Source: a virus. From it: a stretch of 64,000 nucleotides of DNA. Made by a program: the position numbers and the translations under genes. Below the pieces are notes generated by a model, which saw nothing but the letters and a program-made list of their open reading frames with translations, was not told the DNA's origin and did no database searches. This document shows, one piece after another, positions 1 through 8,846 of the stretch; the stretch's first letter is position 1; each line of letters starts with the position of its first letter. The DNA lies in the IMG/VR virus record IMGVR_UViG_3300024259_000010, positions 1 to 64,000 of that record; one strand, 5' to 3'.

Positions 1-328
1 TGCTTTACCTAAACCTTTATCAGCTTTCTTAATTCCTTTAAGAGCCAGACCAGGTAATGATCTATCAAACATCTTCTTACCGAATTTGCCAATAGCTTTA
101 CCAGCTTTAGATCCAGCGATCTTTCTAGCACCCATACCAACAAGACCACCAGTTGCTAAGAACTTACCAGTCTTTTTGAGAGCAGCTTTAGGATCATCAA
201 TTGCTTTACCTAAACCTTTATCAGCTTTCTTAATTCCTTTAAGAGCCAGACCAGGTAATGATCTATCAAACATCTTCTTACCGAATTTGCCAATAGCTTT
301 ACCAGCTTTAGATCCAGCGATCTTTCTA
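1..328 (-). repeat. Tandem 201-nt in-frame repeat in the giant virion gene
   Basis: The block beginning at position 2 recurs almost base for base from position 203, a period of 201 nt or 67 codons, so the frame is kept. Each copy encodes a short hydrophobic GGLVGM-type segment followed by Lys-rich GSKAGKAIGKFGKKM. A third, more diverged copy lies just to the right (about 330-480). More copies may continue beyond the edge. Confidence 0.9.
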
Positions 329-3300
329 CCAGCCATACCAACTAGTCCACCACCAAGAACAAATTTACCAAGTTTGGATTTACCAAGCTTAGAGTTTTTG
401 ATCTTACCAGCAATACCTCTAGCAGCCATACCAGCTAATCCACCAGTAGCCATGAATCCAGCGACCTTACCAAACTTAGTTTTCTTAAACTTAGCAAACG
501 CACCTTCATTTTCAATACCTTCTTCTTCAGCCTTCTGTCCAGCTTCCCACTCTTCTTTATCCTTAGATTCAACATCTTCAGGATTAAGTTTGCCATCAGC
601 TTTAGCAGTCATAAACTTGTTAGCCATATTTTCAGCTTCATCACGTTTACCAGCTTTGAATAAAGATTTGAATTTCTTAATGAATTTTTTAGATGCATTC
701 TTTTCAGTTAAAGTATCAACCCAGTTATCTAATTGTTGATCAGCGTAAGCACCAGCGGCCATCTTCTGAGCCTTCTCAGCTTTCTTACGAGCACGGCGCT
801 TCTTAAGTTTCTTAGCAAGTATAACACCACCTACAGCAACACCAGCAACAGCTAATGCAGGTAATAGGAATGGTGCGGCAGCAGCGGCAGCACCAGCAAT
901 GGCTGTACCAGCAGCAGCACCTGCTCCAGCAAGAGCAGTTCCAGCAGTAGCAAGACCTCCACCAATAGCACCAGCTCCAGGTATCATAGTAGCTAACCCT
1001 GCGGCTTTACTACCAAATCTACCAAGTGCCCCACCAATCTTTCCAAACTTACCTAGCTTACCAAGATTCTTGGCATTCTTACCAGCTTTCGCTAGCTTAG
1101 CAGCCTTCTTAAGTTTACGAGCATCATTCAAACCTTTGAGTGTATTACCAGTATCGATCGCTGCAGAGATACCCATACCAGCACTACCTATCTTACCTAG
1201 TAAACCAGGTTTGTTAGCTAGATTCTGCATACCACCTTTGAGCATACCTTTTGCATCAGTCATATTAGCAGGTACTTTAATTCCCCTACCTTCAGCCTTT
1301 GCCCGCATCTGATCTAAGTATGAACCTTTACGATGTACATCTTCTTCATAATCATCTTCAGCATCGTCAGCACTACCTTCATCATCCATAGGATTGGTTT
1401 TACTAGCAGTAACACCAGCACCAGCTTTACCTGTTGATCCAATAGTTGGAGAAGTTGTAGTAGGTTCACCTGTAGTTGCGCCTAACCGTGTGTTTAATAG
1501 TTCATACATAGTGGAATGGTTTTCATTAACGGCTGCAGTCAATTCTTCAACTTTAGCAGCAATACCTCCACTACCGAAACCCATATCACTTAGTTTGTCT
1601 TTAGCATATCCCATTGCTCCGAGACCTGCTTTACCTGCACCCTTAAGTATAGAGCCATAAACTCCAACACCACCAGACAACACATTAAGACCACTGCTTA
1701 GTAAACCACCAGCTCCAGCAAAAGCTCCACCTAGATCGATATGTATTCCACCACCTGCTCCATCATAAATGGATTTACCAGATACTGTAACTAGACCTTT
1801 TTCAATATCTTCTTCAGATACTAATACGTCTCCAGTTTCAGAATGAATAATAGGTGAGGTGATCTCAATTGTTTTCTTAAGTCTTTTTTTAGTCTCTGCA
1901 ACAAGACCATTCTTTTTCTGAACCTTAGCAGAAACTAGTGGACTACCAACTTTGACTTCATCTTTGATATATACATCGACAAAATTAGGTTGAACAGCTA
2001 AACCAGGAACTTTATCTACTAATGATTTAGCAAGACCGAATCCTCCTTTATAGAATTCTCCCATCATGTCTAAACCACTACCGGCTATATCACTACCACC
2101 TTTGGCTAATATACCAGCTAGATCTCCAAGTTTACCAACACCAGTTCCAAGAGCACTACCAATATGAGGAGCAGCTTGACCAGTTTTATCAGCAAGCCAT
2201 TTTCCAGCACCTTTAAGACCTTTACCATAAGTTGTAGCAACACCACCAATAGTTCGTCCAAGTTTTCCACCACCAGATTTAATACTATCTTTAGCACGTC
2301 TGGTAAGACTCTTAGTGATTTCCCACTTAGTATCTTTAATCATGTCGTCATCATCATAGCCTTCTAAACTTCCAGTTTTAGCGAATACTCTAAATGATTT
2401 ATGGAAACTCTTCATCTCTAGTAGTAATCTAGAACTACCAATAGTTTTATCTTGAACAGTACCGATTGCACCTAATGCCTGATCCTTTAAAGATACAGCA
2501 CCTTTTTTAAGACTATCAAAACCATACATGGATTTAATTGCCAAGGTTTCAGCCCCGGATGCAATCTTATCTCCAGCATACATTCCTTTAATCTGAGCTG
2601 TCTCTATACCAGATCTAGCTTTAGTCACATGACTGGATATATTCTTATCATAAAAGTCTTTAGATACGGTTCTATATTTAGTAAGCTTCTCTCTAACAGA
2701 TGCATTAGTAGCATCAACTGTTTTCATAAGTTTATCTTGGTCTTCTTCCGAGACAACCTTACTAATCTCTTTCATGATAACAGAGTTGATCTTTTTAACA
2801 CGATTGATAACAGATGGATCTTCATCTGGATCTAATTCAGCAGCTTTGTTTAATTCTTTTATTAAACTACCTACCTTCTTTTTAGATCTAGTTAGATCAG
2901 CTCTAAGTTCATCGGGAGTTTTGTTCAATTGAGTATCCACTGCATCAACTACTGATTTACCAGCACCTAATGCTTTGTCCTTAGCAGAGTTTCCAATACC
3001 AATAGCTTTTCGTTTAGCTGACATTCCAGCACTAGGCATAGGTCCAATAAAGTCAGGATCACTAGATGTGTTGCTATAAAGACCTTTCGCCTTTTTAACC
3101 CCTTGTTTAACACCATGTTTAGCTCTGTCAAATGTGTTTTTACCAGTACCCATGGCCATCTGTTTGATGGTCTGTTGTGGCATAGGTCCAACCATCTCAG
3201 GCATAGGTCCATAAAAATCACCAGAACTACTACCTGCAACATTAGAATACTCAGGTGTTTCAATTCTAATTGTCCCATCTGCATCAACAGAAATTGGAAC

Positions 3301-5442
3301 ATCACCAGATGCACCTGAAATATAAGATGCTAGATCTGATAGTAAGAATACATCTTTCTTAGCTAACTTACCAGCAGCGGTTTTAATACCGGATGGGATA
3401 TTCTGAGCAAATTTTGAATTGGTAAAATTCTCACGATCTTCTCGATAGATCATGCTTAAATCTTTTGTCTGTTGAGCTGCTCCACTTAGATAACTACCTG
3501 GATCATCAGAAAGAGAACTTTCTGCAATATTCAAACGTTCTTTATTGAGAGCATCTGTGGAAAACTGTCCACCATCTATATCATCAGCAAAAAGATTATA
3601 TGATCCAAATGTTTCCAATGTACTAGATAGTTTAGTTCTTAATGTATCATTAGCATGTGCATTATGAATACCATCATTGATAAAACTTATGTTTTCATTA
3701 TTTTTAGTACCATCAGGATTAAAATATAACGCCTTGATTAACTGGATAACTCCAATAGGGTCTTTAGTACCCTTCATCAATAATTTAATACCTCGTCCGG
3801 TCAGCTCTTCTGGTTTACTAGCAGCAGTTGCTTCTTTGATAACCCTTGCACTAATAGTAACACCATTGACAACAGCGTTGTTAATAACGATCAATAAATC
3901 TGCTTCTAATTCTTTATATGTGGATTCCTTGACAGTTGACGTCATTGCAGCTATACCTTTGATAGCACCCAATGATTCTACCATGGCTTGACCACGTTCT
4001 TCAGGAGCACCAAGCATAGATTCCATCACAGAAGCTTTAGCCTGAGTCATTGAAACGATTTTACGTTTCTTGGGATCATATGCTTCTATTTCAGTATCAG
4101 TACCAGTAACACTATCTCTAGTATTTTTAGCAATTTTAGATAACCATAGAGGTATGACTTCAACAATAGATTGACGAGTAGCGTTATCAAATACAGAGGC
4201 AGTTGCTCCTTCTTCAAATAATTGATTACCAACATCTACATGTGTCGTCTTCTTGGGTATCATGCTTCCGATTAATTTCAAAGCAATATTATCGGATTCA
4301 CTCAACGCATCGGCAAAGTCACGACCACCAGTTTTAATCTTACCTTGAACAGTTCTTGCTGTTCTATCGGCAACGTTAGCAATAGGTCTTATTTTATTAA
4401 GAGCAGATCTCCCACCGATCATACCAAGTATTGTACCAAGTGGACCACCGGCTTTCTCGCCTTTGCTTTTACCCATACCCAATTGATCAAAGTCGCCTTC
4501 CATGTCCCTTTCGACTTCCATGCTATCAATGAGCATATCGAGCATAGGAGCTAACTGTCCAATGTTATCAACCACATTTGATTTAAATCCTTTGGCAGCG
4601 CCTCCTACCATACCACTAATAGAATTAACACCAAGATCTGCAATCTTACCACGAACACTATGTTTTAAAAATTCAGCTGATTGTGCTTTTGCAACTTCAG
4701 GTAAGGCAGTGTTCTTACTAACAATAGCGATATTGTCTTCGAACGATTGTGCAAATACTTTCAATACACCAAGAGTTTCTTTAGAAGTATATAAGTGCAT
4801 ATACTTTAACTCAAGCATTTTCTTCATCCAGTCCTGCTGAGCAGAAACTGTATATTGATTTGAAAATTCTAACTGTGAGTTAATATTGGATAACATTCCA
4901 ATAGTGCTTCTATGTCTCAGTGAGTCACGGGCTTTGTCAACTAACTTATCAGCCCGAGCATGTTCATCTTTTGTCTTATTGGTACTAGCTATATTTGCAA
5001 ACATAGCTTCAGATGAAGCTCGTGCTACATTCTGTGCTTCAGAATATGCATCCTCAGCTTCAGCACCCGTTGATTCAGAAGAGGATTTGGAAAACTCTTC
5101 TAGCTTATTATACATGCCTTTTGGAATGAATCGTTTAGCAGTAGGTAAAGCAAATGCGGTAGCACGTTTTCCAACAATGGCAGCCTTACGTACTTCAGCA
5201 CGTAGTTCACCGAGTGATTCAACACCTATATCTTTTGCAGCACCTATGTCGCTTAATAACTCAGATGTATTAGGCATTGAACTTAAAATATGTTTACCAG
5301 CAGTTTTCATTCCAGCAGGTACACCTGCTTTAACTAAGTCTTTGGCATTGGAACCCAATCCCATTACTGGTTTTCTAGATTTAGGATCTATTGAATCAGA
5401 TGAATAATTACTGCTGAAATCATCAGCCATAAAACTATCCAT
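1..5442 (-). CDS. Giant Ala/Gly-rich virion protein, tape-measure-like (3' end beyond window)
   Basis: An open frame of 1814 codons runs to the left edge, so the C-terminus is missing. It is rich in Lys, Ala and Gly, largely helical, with a long hydrophobic Ala/Gly stretch at about residues 1480-1550 followed by Lys-rich segments. Repeated modules with GGLVGMAARGIAG-like and GSKAGKAIGKFGKKM-like motifs lie near the left edge. Length, composition and placement in a minus-strand virion block suggest a tail tape-measure or injected internal protein. I chose the ATG at 5442 because AAAGAAGAGA precedes it. An in-frame ATG at 5472 overlaps the upstream gene and has no ribosome site. Function is inferred; confidence in the gene itself is high. 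Confidence 0.85.
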   Translation of the reverse strand, partial: MDSFMADDFSSNYSSDSIDPKSRKPVMGLGSNAKDLVKAGVPAGMKTAGKHILSSMPNTSELLSDIGAAKDIGVESLGELRAEVRKAAIVGKRATAFALPTAKRFIPKGMYNKLEEFSKSSSESTGAEAEDAYSEAQNVARASSEAMFANIASTNKTKDEHARADKLVDKARDSLRHRSTIGMLSNINSQLEFSNQYTVSAQQDWMKKMLELKYMHLYTSKETLGVLKVFAQSFEDNIAIVSKNTALPEVAKAQSAEFLKHSVRGKIADLGVNSISGMVGGAAKGFKSNVVDNIGQLAPMLDMLIDSMEVERDMEGDFDQLGMGKSKGEKAGGPLGTILGMIGGRSALNKIRPIANVADRTARTVQGKIKTGGRDFADALSESDNIALKLIGSMIPKKTTHVDVGNQLFEEGATASVFDNATRQSIVEVIPLWLSKIAKNTRDSVTGTDTEIEAYDPKKRKIVSMTQAKASVMESMLGAPEERGQAMVESLGAIKGIAAMTSTVKESTYKELEADLLIVINNAVVNGVTISARVIKEATAASKPEELTGRGIKLLMKGTKDPIGVIQLIKALYFNPDGTKNNENISFINDGIHNAHANDTLRTKLSSTLETFGSYNLFADDIDGGQFSTDALNKERLNIAESSLSDDPGSYLSGAAQQTKDLSMIYREDRENFTNSKFAQNIPSGIKTAAGKLAKKDVFLLSDLASYISGASGDVPISVDADGTIRIETPEYSNVAGSSSGDFYGPMPEMVGPMPQQTIKQMAMGTGKNTFDRAKHGVKQGVKKAKGLYSNTSSDPDFIGPMPSAGMSAKRKAIGIGNSAKDKALGAGKSVVDAVDTQLNKTPDELRADLTRSKKKVGSLIKELNKAAELDPDEDPSVINRVKKINSVIMKEISKVVSEEDQDKLMKTVDATNASVREKLTKYRTVSKDFYDKNISSHVTKARSGIETAQIKGMYAGDKIASGAETLAIKSMYGFDSLKKGAVSLKDQALGAIGTVQDKTIGSSRLLLEMKSFHKSFRVFAKTGSLEGYDDDDMIKDTKWEITKSLTRRAKDSIKSGGGKLGRTIGGVATTYGKGLKGAGKWLADKTGQAAPHIGSALGTGVGKLGDLAGILAKGGSDIAGSGLDMMGEFYKGGFGLAKSLVDKVPGLAVQPNFVDVYIKDEVKVGSPLVSAKVQKKNGLVAETKKRLKKTIEITSPIIHSETGDVLVSEEDIEKGLVTVSGKSIYDGAGGGIHIDLGGAFAGAGGLLSSGLNVLSGGVGVYGSILKGAGKAGLGAMGYAKDKLSDMGFGSGGIAAKVEELTAAVNENHSTMYELLNTRLGATTGEPTTTSPTIGSTGKAGAGVTASKTNPMDDEGSADDAEDDYEEDVHRKGSYLDQMRAKAEGRGIKVPANMTDAKGMLKGGMQNLANKPGLLGKIGSAGMGISAAIDTGNTLKGLNDARKLKKAAKLAKAGKNAKNLGKLGKFGKIGGALGRFGSKAAGLATMIPGAGAIGGGLATAGTALAGAGAAAGTAIAGAAAAAAPFLLPALAVAGVAVGGVILAKKLKKRRARKKAEKAQKMAAGAYADQQLDNWVDTLTEKNASKKFIKKFKSLFKAGKRDEAENMANKFMTAKADGKLNPEDVESKDKEEWEAGQKAEEEGIENEGAFAKFKKTKFGKVAGFMATGGLAGMAARGIAGKIKNSKLGKSKLGKFVLGGGLVGMAGRKIAGSKAGKAIGKFGKKMFDRSLPGLALKGIKKADKGLGKAIDDPKAALKKTGKFLATGGLVGMGARKIAGSKAGKAIGKFGKKMFDRSLPGLALKGIKKADKGLGKA

Positions 5443-5461
5443 ATTCTCTTCTTTAAACTTA

Positions 5462-6259
5462 TTATTTTTCATAAGTAATATCCATTATTACAAACTTAAA
5501 ATCACAAAATGCATTGAATACAATTTCAGTATTCTGCAATATCTGATCATCAGTTAATTTTTCGTCACCAGGCTTAACATCTTGCACTTCCTCAATAAAT
5601 GGAAATGTATGTAGTGATTTATGTACAAGTAATGTTCCAGCTTCTAGCAGAGGTTGAAATCTCCCGTGCTCCATAAACTTACCCAATTTATAGATAGACA
5701 TGTGGTCTAGGGTTGTTACAATCTCTTCACCATAATCATATATTTGGGGATCAGTTATAGTGATGTTCCAATATGACAATTCTTTTTTAAGACAAGCGAT
5801 TAATTTATCCTTACCTTCAAGTGACAATTTAACATCACCTGATCCGATGAATAGTTGAGGTACAACATTAGCATCACTACCCATTCTATTATTACCTAAA
5901 ACAGCATCGCCGAATTTAAAAAAGTATTTATAATAATCAGTAGGTGGGCTAATACGTTCTAGCTTTGCATGATTATCAGTGTCTTGCATAAATGCATATA
6001 TATCTTCATCTGTAAATTTTAGTTTAGGGAAATATTTCATAACTTTATCTTCTCTGCGATCATTATAATTCGACAGATTAGCTAGTAGATAATCATACTC
6101 TTCTTTGCTAGATATAAGACTCAATAATGCACCTATTCTAAAATCAAAAAAACAATCCAGATCAACATACAGCACACCTACTGGTGCAACTATATCTTCC
6201 ATTGCTGCACCGGCTATTGATTGTAATGAGGCTGCCACATCTCCAGACATTTTTTCCAT
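5462..6259 (-). CDS. Conserved virion-block protein, unknown function
   Basis: Encodes 265 aa, soluble, mixed alpha/beta, with no motif I recognise. Its stop overlaps possible starts of the giant virion gene downstream, so the two are probably co-transcribed and may belong to the same structure. I chose the ATG at 6259 because CGGAGAG lies 5-8 nt upstream. The frame also extends to an ATG at 6316 without a ribosome site. Confidence 0.8.
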   Translation of the reverse strand: MEKMSGDVAASLQSIAGAAMEDIVAPVGVLYVDLDCFFDFRIGALLSLISSKEEYDYLLANLSNYNDRREDKVMKYFPKLKFTDEDIYAFMQDTDNHAKLERISPPTDYYKYFFKFGDAVLGNNRMGSDANVVPQLFIGSGDVKLSLEGKDKLIACLKKELSYWNITITDPQIYDYGEEIVTTLDHMSIYKLGKFMEHGRFQPLLEAGTLLVHKSLHTFPFIEEVQDVKPGDEKLTDDQILQNTEIVFNAFCDFKFVIMDITYEK

Positions 6260-6382
6260 AATTTCTCTCCGTTTTTTATCCATATAATGGGCTTTATTGA
6301 CATTTTTTAAAAACATAAATAATCATTTAATGTACTATAATTATAAAAATTTTTAGATTACAAAATATTAAAGGAGATTGTC

Positions 6383-6739
6383 ATGGATATTACAGAGGTA
6401 CAAGAAAAAGAATTATTAACAGATAGATTCACTAAACGTTATTCAAGTGTTAACTCACTTATTACATTTTTGATTGCTACCGATGATTATATTACAGTGG
6501 GCGATATTTTGGATGTTGTAAATAACCAAGGGCAGTTCGAATACTTGGACGACGCTGATATTGAAATGGTAGTAGGGTTTGATAAACCTGCTTCTGATAA
6601 CCAAGTTTTATTCGCATTAGTAGATCTTGAATCATGGGGTCTTATTGAAAATATTAAGACTATGGAAGATGGAGTGGAAGTTACTTACATTCGGTGGGGA
6701 ACTAATGATAAAGGTGAACTTCCTACTGTAGCTGAATAA
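6383..6739 (+). CDS. Hypothetical acidic protein
   Basis: Encodes 118 aa with a strong AAAGGAGA site before the ATG. It is acidic; the C-terminal half (ALVDLESWGLIENI) could be a small winged-helix-like fold, but nothing is diagnostic. It is the first forward gene after the divergent virion block and lies 1 nt before the next gene, so it is the head of a small operon. Confidence 0.8.
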   Translation: MDITEVQEKELLTDRFTKRYSSVNSLITFLIATDDYITVGDILDVVNNQGQFEYLDDADIEMVVGFDKPASDNQVLFALVDLESWGLIENIKTMEDGVEVTYIRWGTNDKGELPTVAE

Positions 6740-6740
6740 T

Positions 6741-7070
6741 ATGAAATTTATAATTTGCACAATGATGGATGCTGAGCCGATGACAAAATCTGAGGCTCAG
6801 ATGAAAATCCACGGTAAAGAATTACCAAAGGATGTGTTAGATGAGGATGGGTATTTGGTTAGCTATCCTAATGATCTATCAACTTGGTATAACAAAGAGT
6901 CTTTCTTAAGAAAAGCTTTCCCATTGAATGATGGCGATATGATAACAACTGAGGATGTAAATAAGTTTCATGAAACCTCCACATATTTCACTGGAGATAA
7001 GACTATGACAACACATGTCTTAAATGTTATAATGAAATGGACGAGAGGCACATTGTTTAAAAATAAATAA
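6741..7070 (+). CDS. Hypothetical protein
   Basis: Encodes 109 aa, beginning 1 nt after the previous stop (TAATATG), which suggests translational coupling. No recognisable domain; Met- and Lys-rich with a predicted alpha/beta N-terminus (MKFIICTMMDAEPM). Confidence 0.75.
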   Translation: MKFIICTMMDAEPMTKSEAQMKIHGKELPKDVLDEDGYLVSYPNDLSTWYNKESFLRKAFPLNDGDMITTEDVNKFHETSTYFTGDKTMTTHVLNVIMKWTRGTLFKNK

Positions 7071-7128
7071 TTTTGATTAATAGTATACCTAGTATATATA
7101 AGTGGATATCTCATGTCTATTATAAGTA

Positions 7129-7136
7129 TATATTAC
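7129..7136 (+). promoter_or_regulatory. Early promoter element TATATTAC
   Basis: AAGTATATATTACTTT matches the element repeated across the window. It lies 46 nt upstream of the start at 7182 and reads into the gene that precedes tRNA-Leu. Confidence 0.75.
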
Positions 7137-7181
7137 TTTTTTGTATCAATGAATATAAACTATAATCAAAAGGATATCCGT

Positions 7182-7646
7182 ATGGATGACAATAAATTAA
7201 ATATTATTAAAGATGCGATTAAAACTGTTGTTGAAGCTGAAGTTGGAGTAGATGTTCTATATCCTATTTTATTTACTACTAAATTTGGTATTGATCGTAA
7301 AGTGGCTGCGCTTGCATACACTATGCGTGTTGATAAAGAAGAACTTGTTTCCATCTTACCTAAGCGTGCTGAAGGAGAAGGTGTTAATGCTAGAGCATCT
7401 ATTGCGGTTCTTGTGGAGCTAATCAGAAAAGCACGTGGTTTTGAACCTAAGCCTGCAAAGGTTAAGACAGATAAACCTACTGAGGAAAAACCAGTAACAC
7501 ATAAGTGTGACTGTGGTGCCTGTATGTGTGATAAGGATCATAAATCTCTTGGGGGAGATGATGACTCTATTGAAGAAGGTATTCCTCTGACCGCAGATAA
7601 TGCATCTTTACCAGAAGAAAAGGAAGCTGAACTTATTGCTGAATAA
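7182..7646 (+). CDS. Hypothetical protein with C-terminal Cys cluster and acidic tail
   Basis: Encodes 154 aa. The ATG at 7182 is preceded by AAAAGGATATCCGT; upstream in-frame codons overlap the promoter and are rejected. The N-terminal half is helical. The C-terminal part has a Lys/Pro-rich linker, a HKCDCGACMCDKDH cluster that could bind a metal ion, and an acidic tail. Function unknown. Confidence 0.8.
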   Translation: MDDNKLNIIKDAIKTVVEAEVGVDVLYPILFTTKFGIDRKVAALAYTMRVDKEELVSILPKRAEGEGVNARASIAVLVELIRKARGFEPKPAKVKTDKPTEEKPVTHKCDCGACMCDKDHKSLGGDDDSIEEGIPLTADNASLPEEKEAELIAE

Positions 7647-7730
7647 ATATGTATGAACAGCCACCATTTAACCATATAAGATTGTCAAATAAATGTTTCA
7701 TAGAACAGGGGTGATTTAAGATAGAAAGTA

Positions 7731-7814
7731 GGCCGCATGGCGGAATGGCAGACGCAACGGTCTTAAAAACCGTTTTCTTCGGAAGTGTGAGTTCGACTCT
7801 CACTGTGGCTACCA
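7731..7814 (+). tRNA. tRNA-Leu (anticodon UAA)
   Basis: Acceptor strands GGCCGCA and TGTGGCT pair over 7 bp with two G-U pairs, followed by A and an encoded CCA. The anticodon arm ACGGT/ACCGT carries loop CTTAAAA, anticodon TAA. A long variable arm (TTTTCTTCGGAAG region) fits class II tRNA-Leu. It reads UUA codons, common in this AT-rich genome. Confidence 0.93.
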
Positions 7815-7831
7815 ACTATCTTAAAATCTGT

Positions 7832-7875
7832 CGACTATTGCAGTCGTGTCGGTTCGATTCCGGCCTTGGGTACCA
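7832..7875 (+). pseudogene. tRNA 3'-half remnant (T arm, acceptor strand and CCA)
   Basis: A T arm GTCGG-TTCGATT-CCGGC (7848-7864) is followed by CTTGGGT, A and CCA, exactly like a tRNA 3' end. A small CGACT/AGTCG hairpin lies before it. There is no matching 5' acceptor strand (ACCCAAG expected) and no D arm between tRNA-Leu and this point. It is best read as a decayed tRNA or a tRNA-like cap of the following RNA. Confidence 0.5.
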
Positions 7876-7893
7876 AAATGTTATTCTAGTTAA

Positions 7894-8428
7894 GTCGGAG
7901 CGTAACGTTATACATTAATTAGTAGCGATAGGACGCTAAGACAAAACTACGATGAAACTCACAAGCTGATAAACCAGAGTATATTCCTTTCTATGATTTG
8001 GAATGAATTGATACTAGATATGTCTGGTTGTTTTATCTATTACGATGATATCTTAAGATTGATTCGTGATGCATTTATTATAATCCTAAAGGATCTTATG
8101 ATAGATGTAAAGACCTGATCGCAGATCCAAAAGATGGGCGCGATTTGGGCAACCCAGCCAAGAATGCAACTGCTTGGTGTCGTTTGACTTAATAGACGGG
8201 TTATATACGTCATGTGTTGTGGTAACGGTTCTATGGACGCATAGACTGGTCGACGGTGGTTCCGGTTATAACCAAGGATTGAGAGGGAAGATGTGGGTGC
8301 CAATGTTATCAAGGATTATTGCAATACGTTGTAGTGATCAGATATTACGCATCATTCGAACACGCCCCTACCTCGCTCTCCGACCTTTTTAAATACTTCT
8401 ACCTCAATCGGGTAGGAGTATTCTTTTT
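7894..8428 (+). ncRNA. Large structured non-coding RNA A
   Basis: No credible gene occupies this block. It is closed by a long-range helix, GTCGGAG at 7894-7900 with CTCCGAC at 8378-8384. Inside are nested ACCAGA/TCTGGT (7973/8023) with ATTCC/GGAAT, a CCAAG/CTTGG hairpin (8158/8173), and TCTATG/CATAGA closed by a GACG tetraloop (8230-8245). It ends at a strong intrinsic terminator. GC content looks higher than in neighbouring genes. Size and a position next to tRNA recall the giant phage RNAs GOLLD and ROOL, but I cannot assign a family. Confidence 0.6.
8392..8428 (+). terminator. Intrinsic terminator of RNA A
   Basis: AATACT and CTACC pair with GGTAG and AGTATT around loop TCAATCG, followed by TTTTT. 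Confidence 0.85.
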
Positions 8429-8467
8429 ATATCTGTTATCAAATTAATCAATAAATAAGGAAGAACA

Positions 8468-8725
8468 ATGGCTAAGAAGAAAGAACAAGGACCAAGAATT
8501 TCAGCATGTGGTACACATAAACACATGATCAATGAACGCTTAACTGAAGCTGTTATCAATGAAGGCAAGATCGTATGTAAAGACTCTAAAGGTTTTTATG
8601 TAACTACTGCTCGTGAAATTGATAGTGGTCTTATGGACCCTAATCGTCAGAAGTGTACTCGTGTGCGGGATAATGAACTCGCCGCTGAAGGTATTGTTAT
8701 CGGTACTACTCATAATGCAGATTAA
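8468..8725 (+). CDS. Hypothetical small basic protein
   Basis: Encodes 85 aa with AAGGAAGAACA before the ATG. Lys-rich N-terminus, predicted beta-rich, no motif recognised. It lies directly after the terminator of RNA A and starts a short run that leads to the acyl carrier protein. Confidence 0.75.
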   Translation: MAKKKEQGPRISACGTHKHMINERLTEAVINEGKIVCKDSKGFYVTTAREIDSGLMDPNRQKCTRVRDNELAAEGIVIGTTHNAD

Positions 8726-8843
8726 AGAAGTATGGGATAAATGCGCCCAAGAAGAAAAAGATAAGCTTTTTAAAATAGGATGGTTTTCTTTAATAGGAAT
8801 TCTTATTGCATGTGGTGCACTTGTTATATTTTACAAAGGATAG
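8715..8843 (+). CDS. Small single-span membrane protein
   Basis: Encodes 42 aa: a charged N-terminal half (MQIKEVWDKC..) and one hydrophobic segment (WFSLIGILIACGALVIFY) near the C-terminus. It overlaps the previous gene by 11 nt. The ribosome site is weak, so translation is probably coupled. Confidence 0.6.
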   Translation: MQIKEVWDKCAQEEKDKLFKIGWFSLIGILIACGALVIFYKG

Positions 8844-8846
8844 TTT

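Noticed and set aside
86-5407. Plus-strand open frames opposite the giant virion gene
   Set aside because: They have Pro/Ala/Leu/Ser compositions expected from the reverse of an Ala/Lys-rich gene, lack ribosome sites, and the minus frame is open over 5.4 kb.
8040-8392. Open frames on both strands inside RNA A
   Set aside because: No ribosome sites; both cross strong helices of the structured block, and neither encodes a plausible protein.
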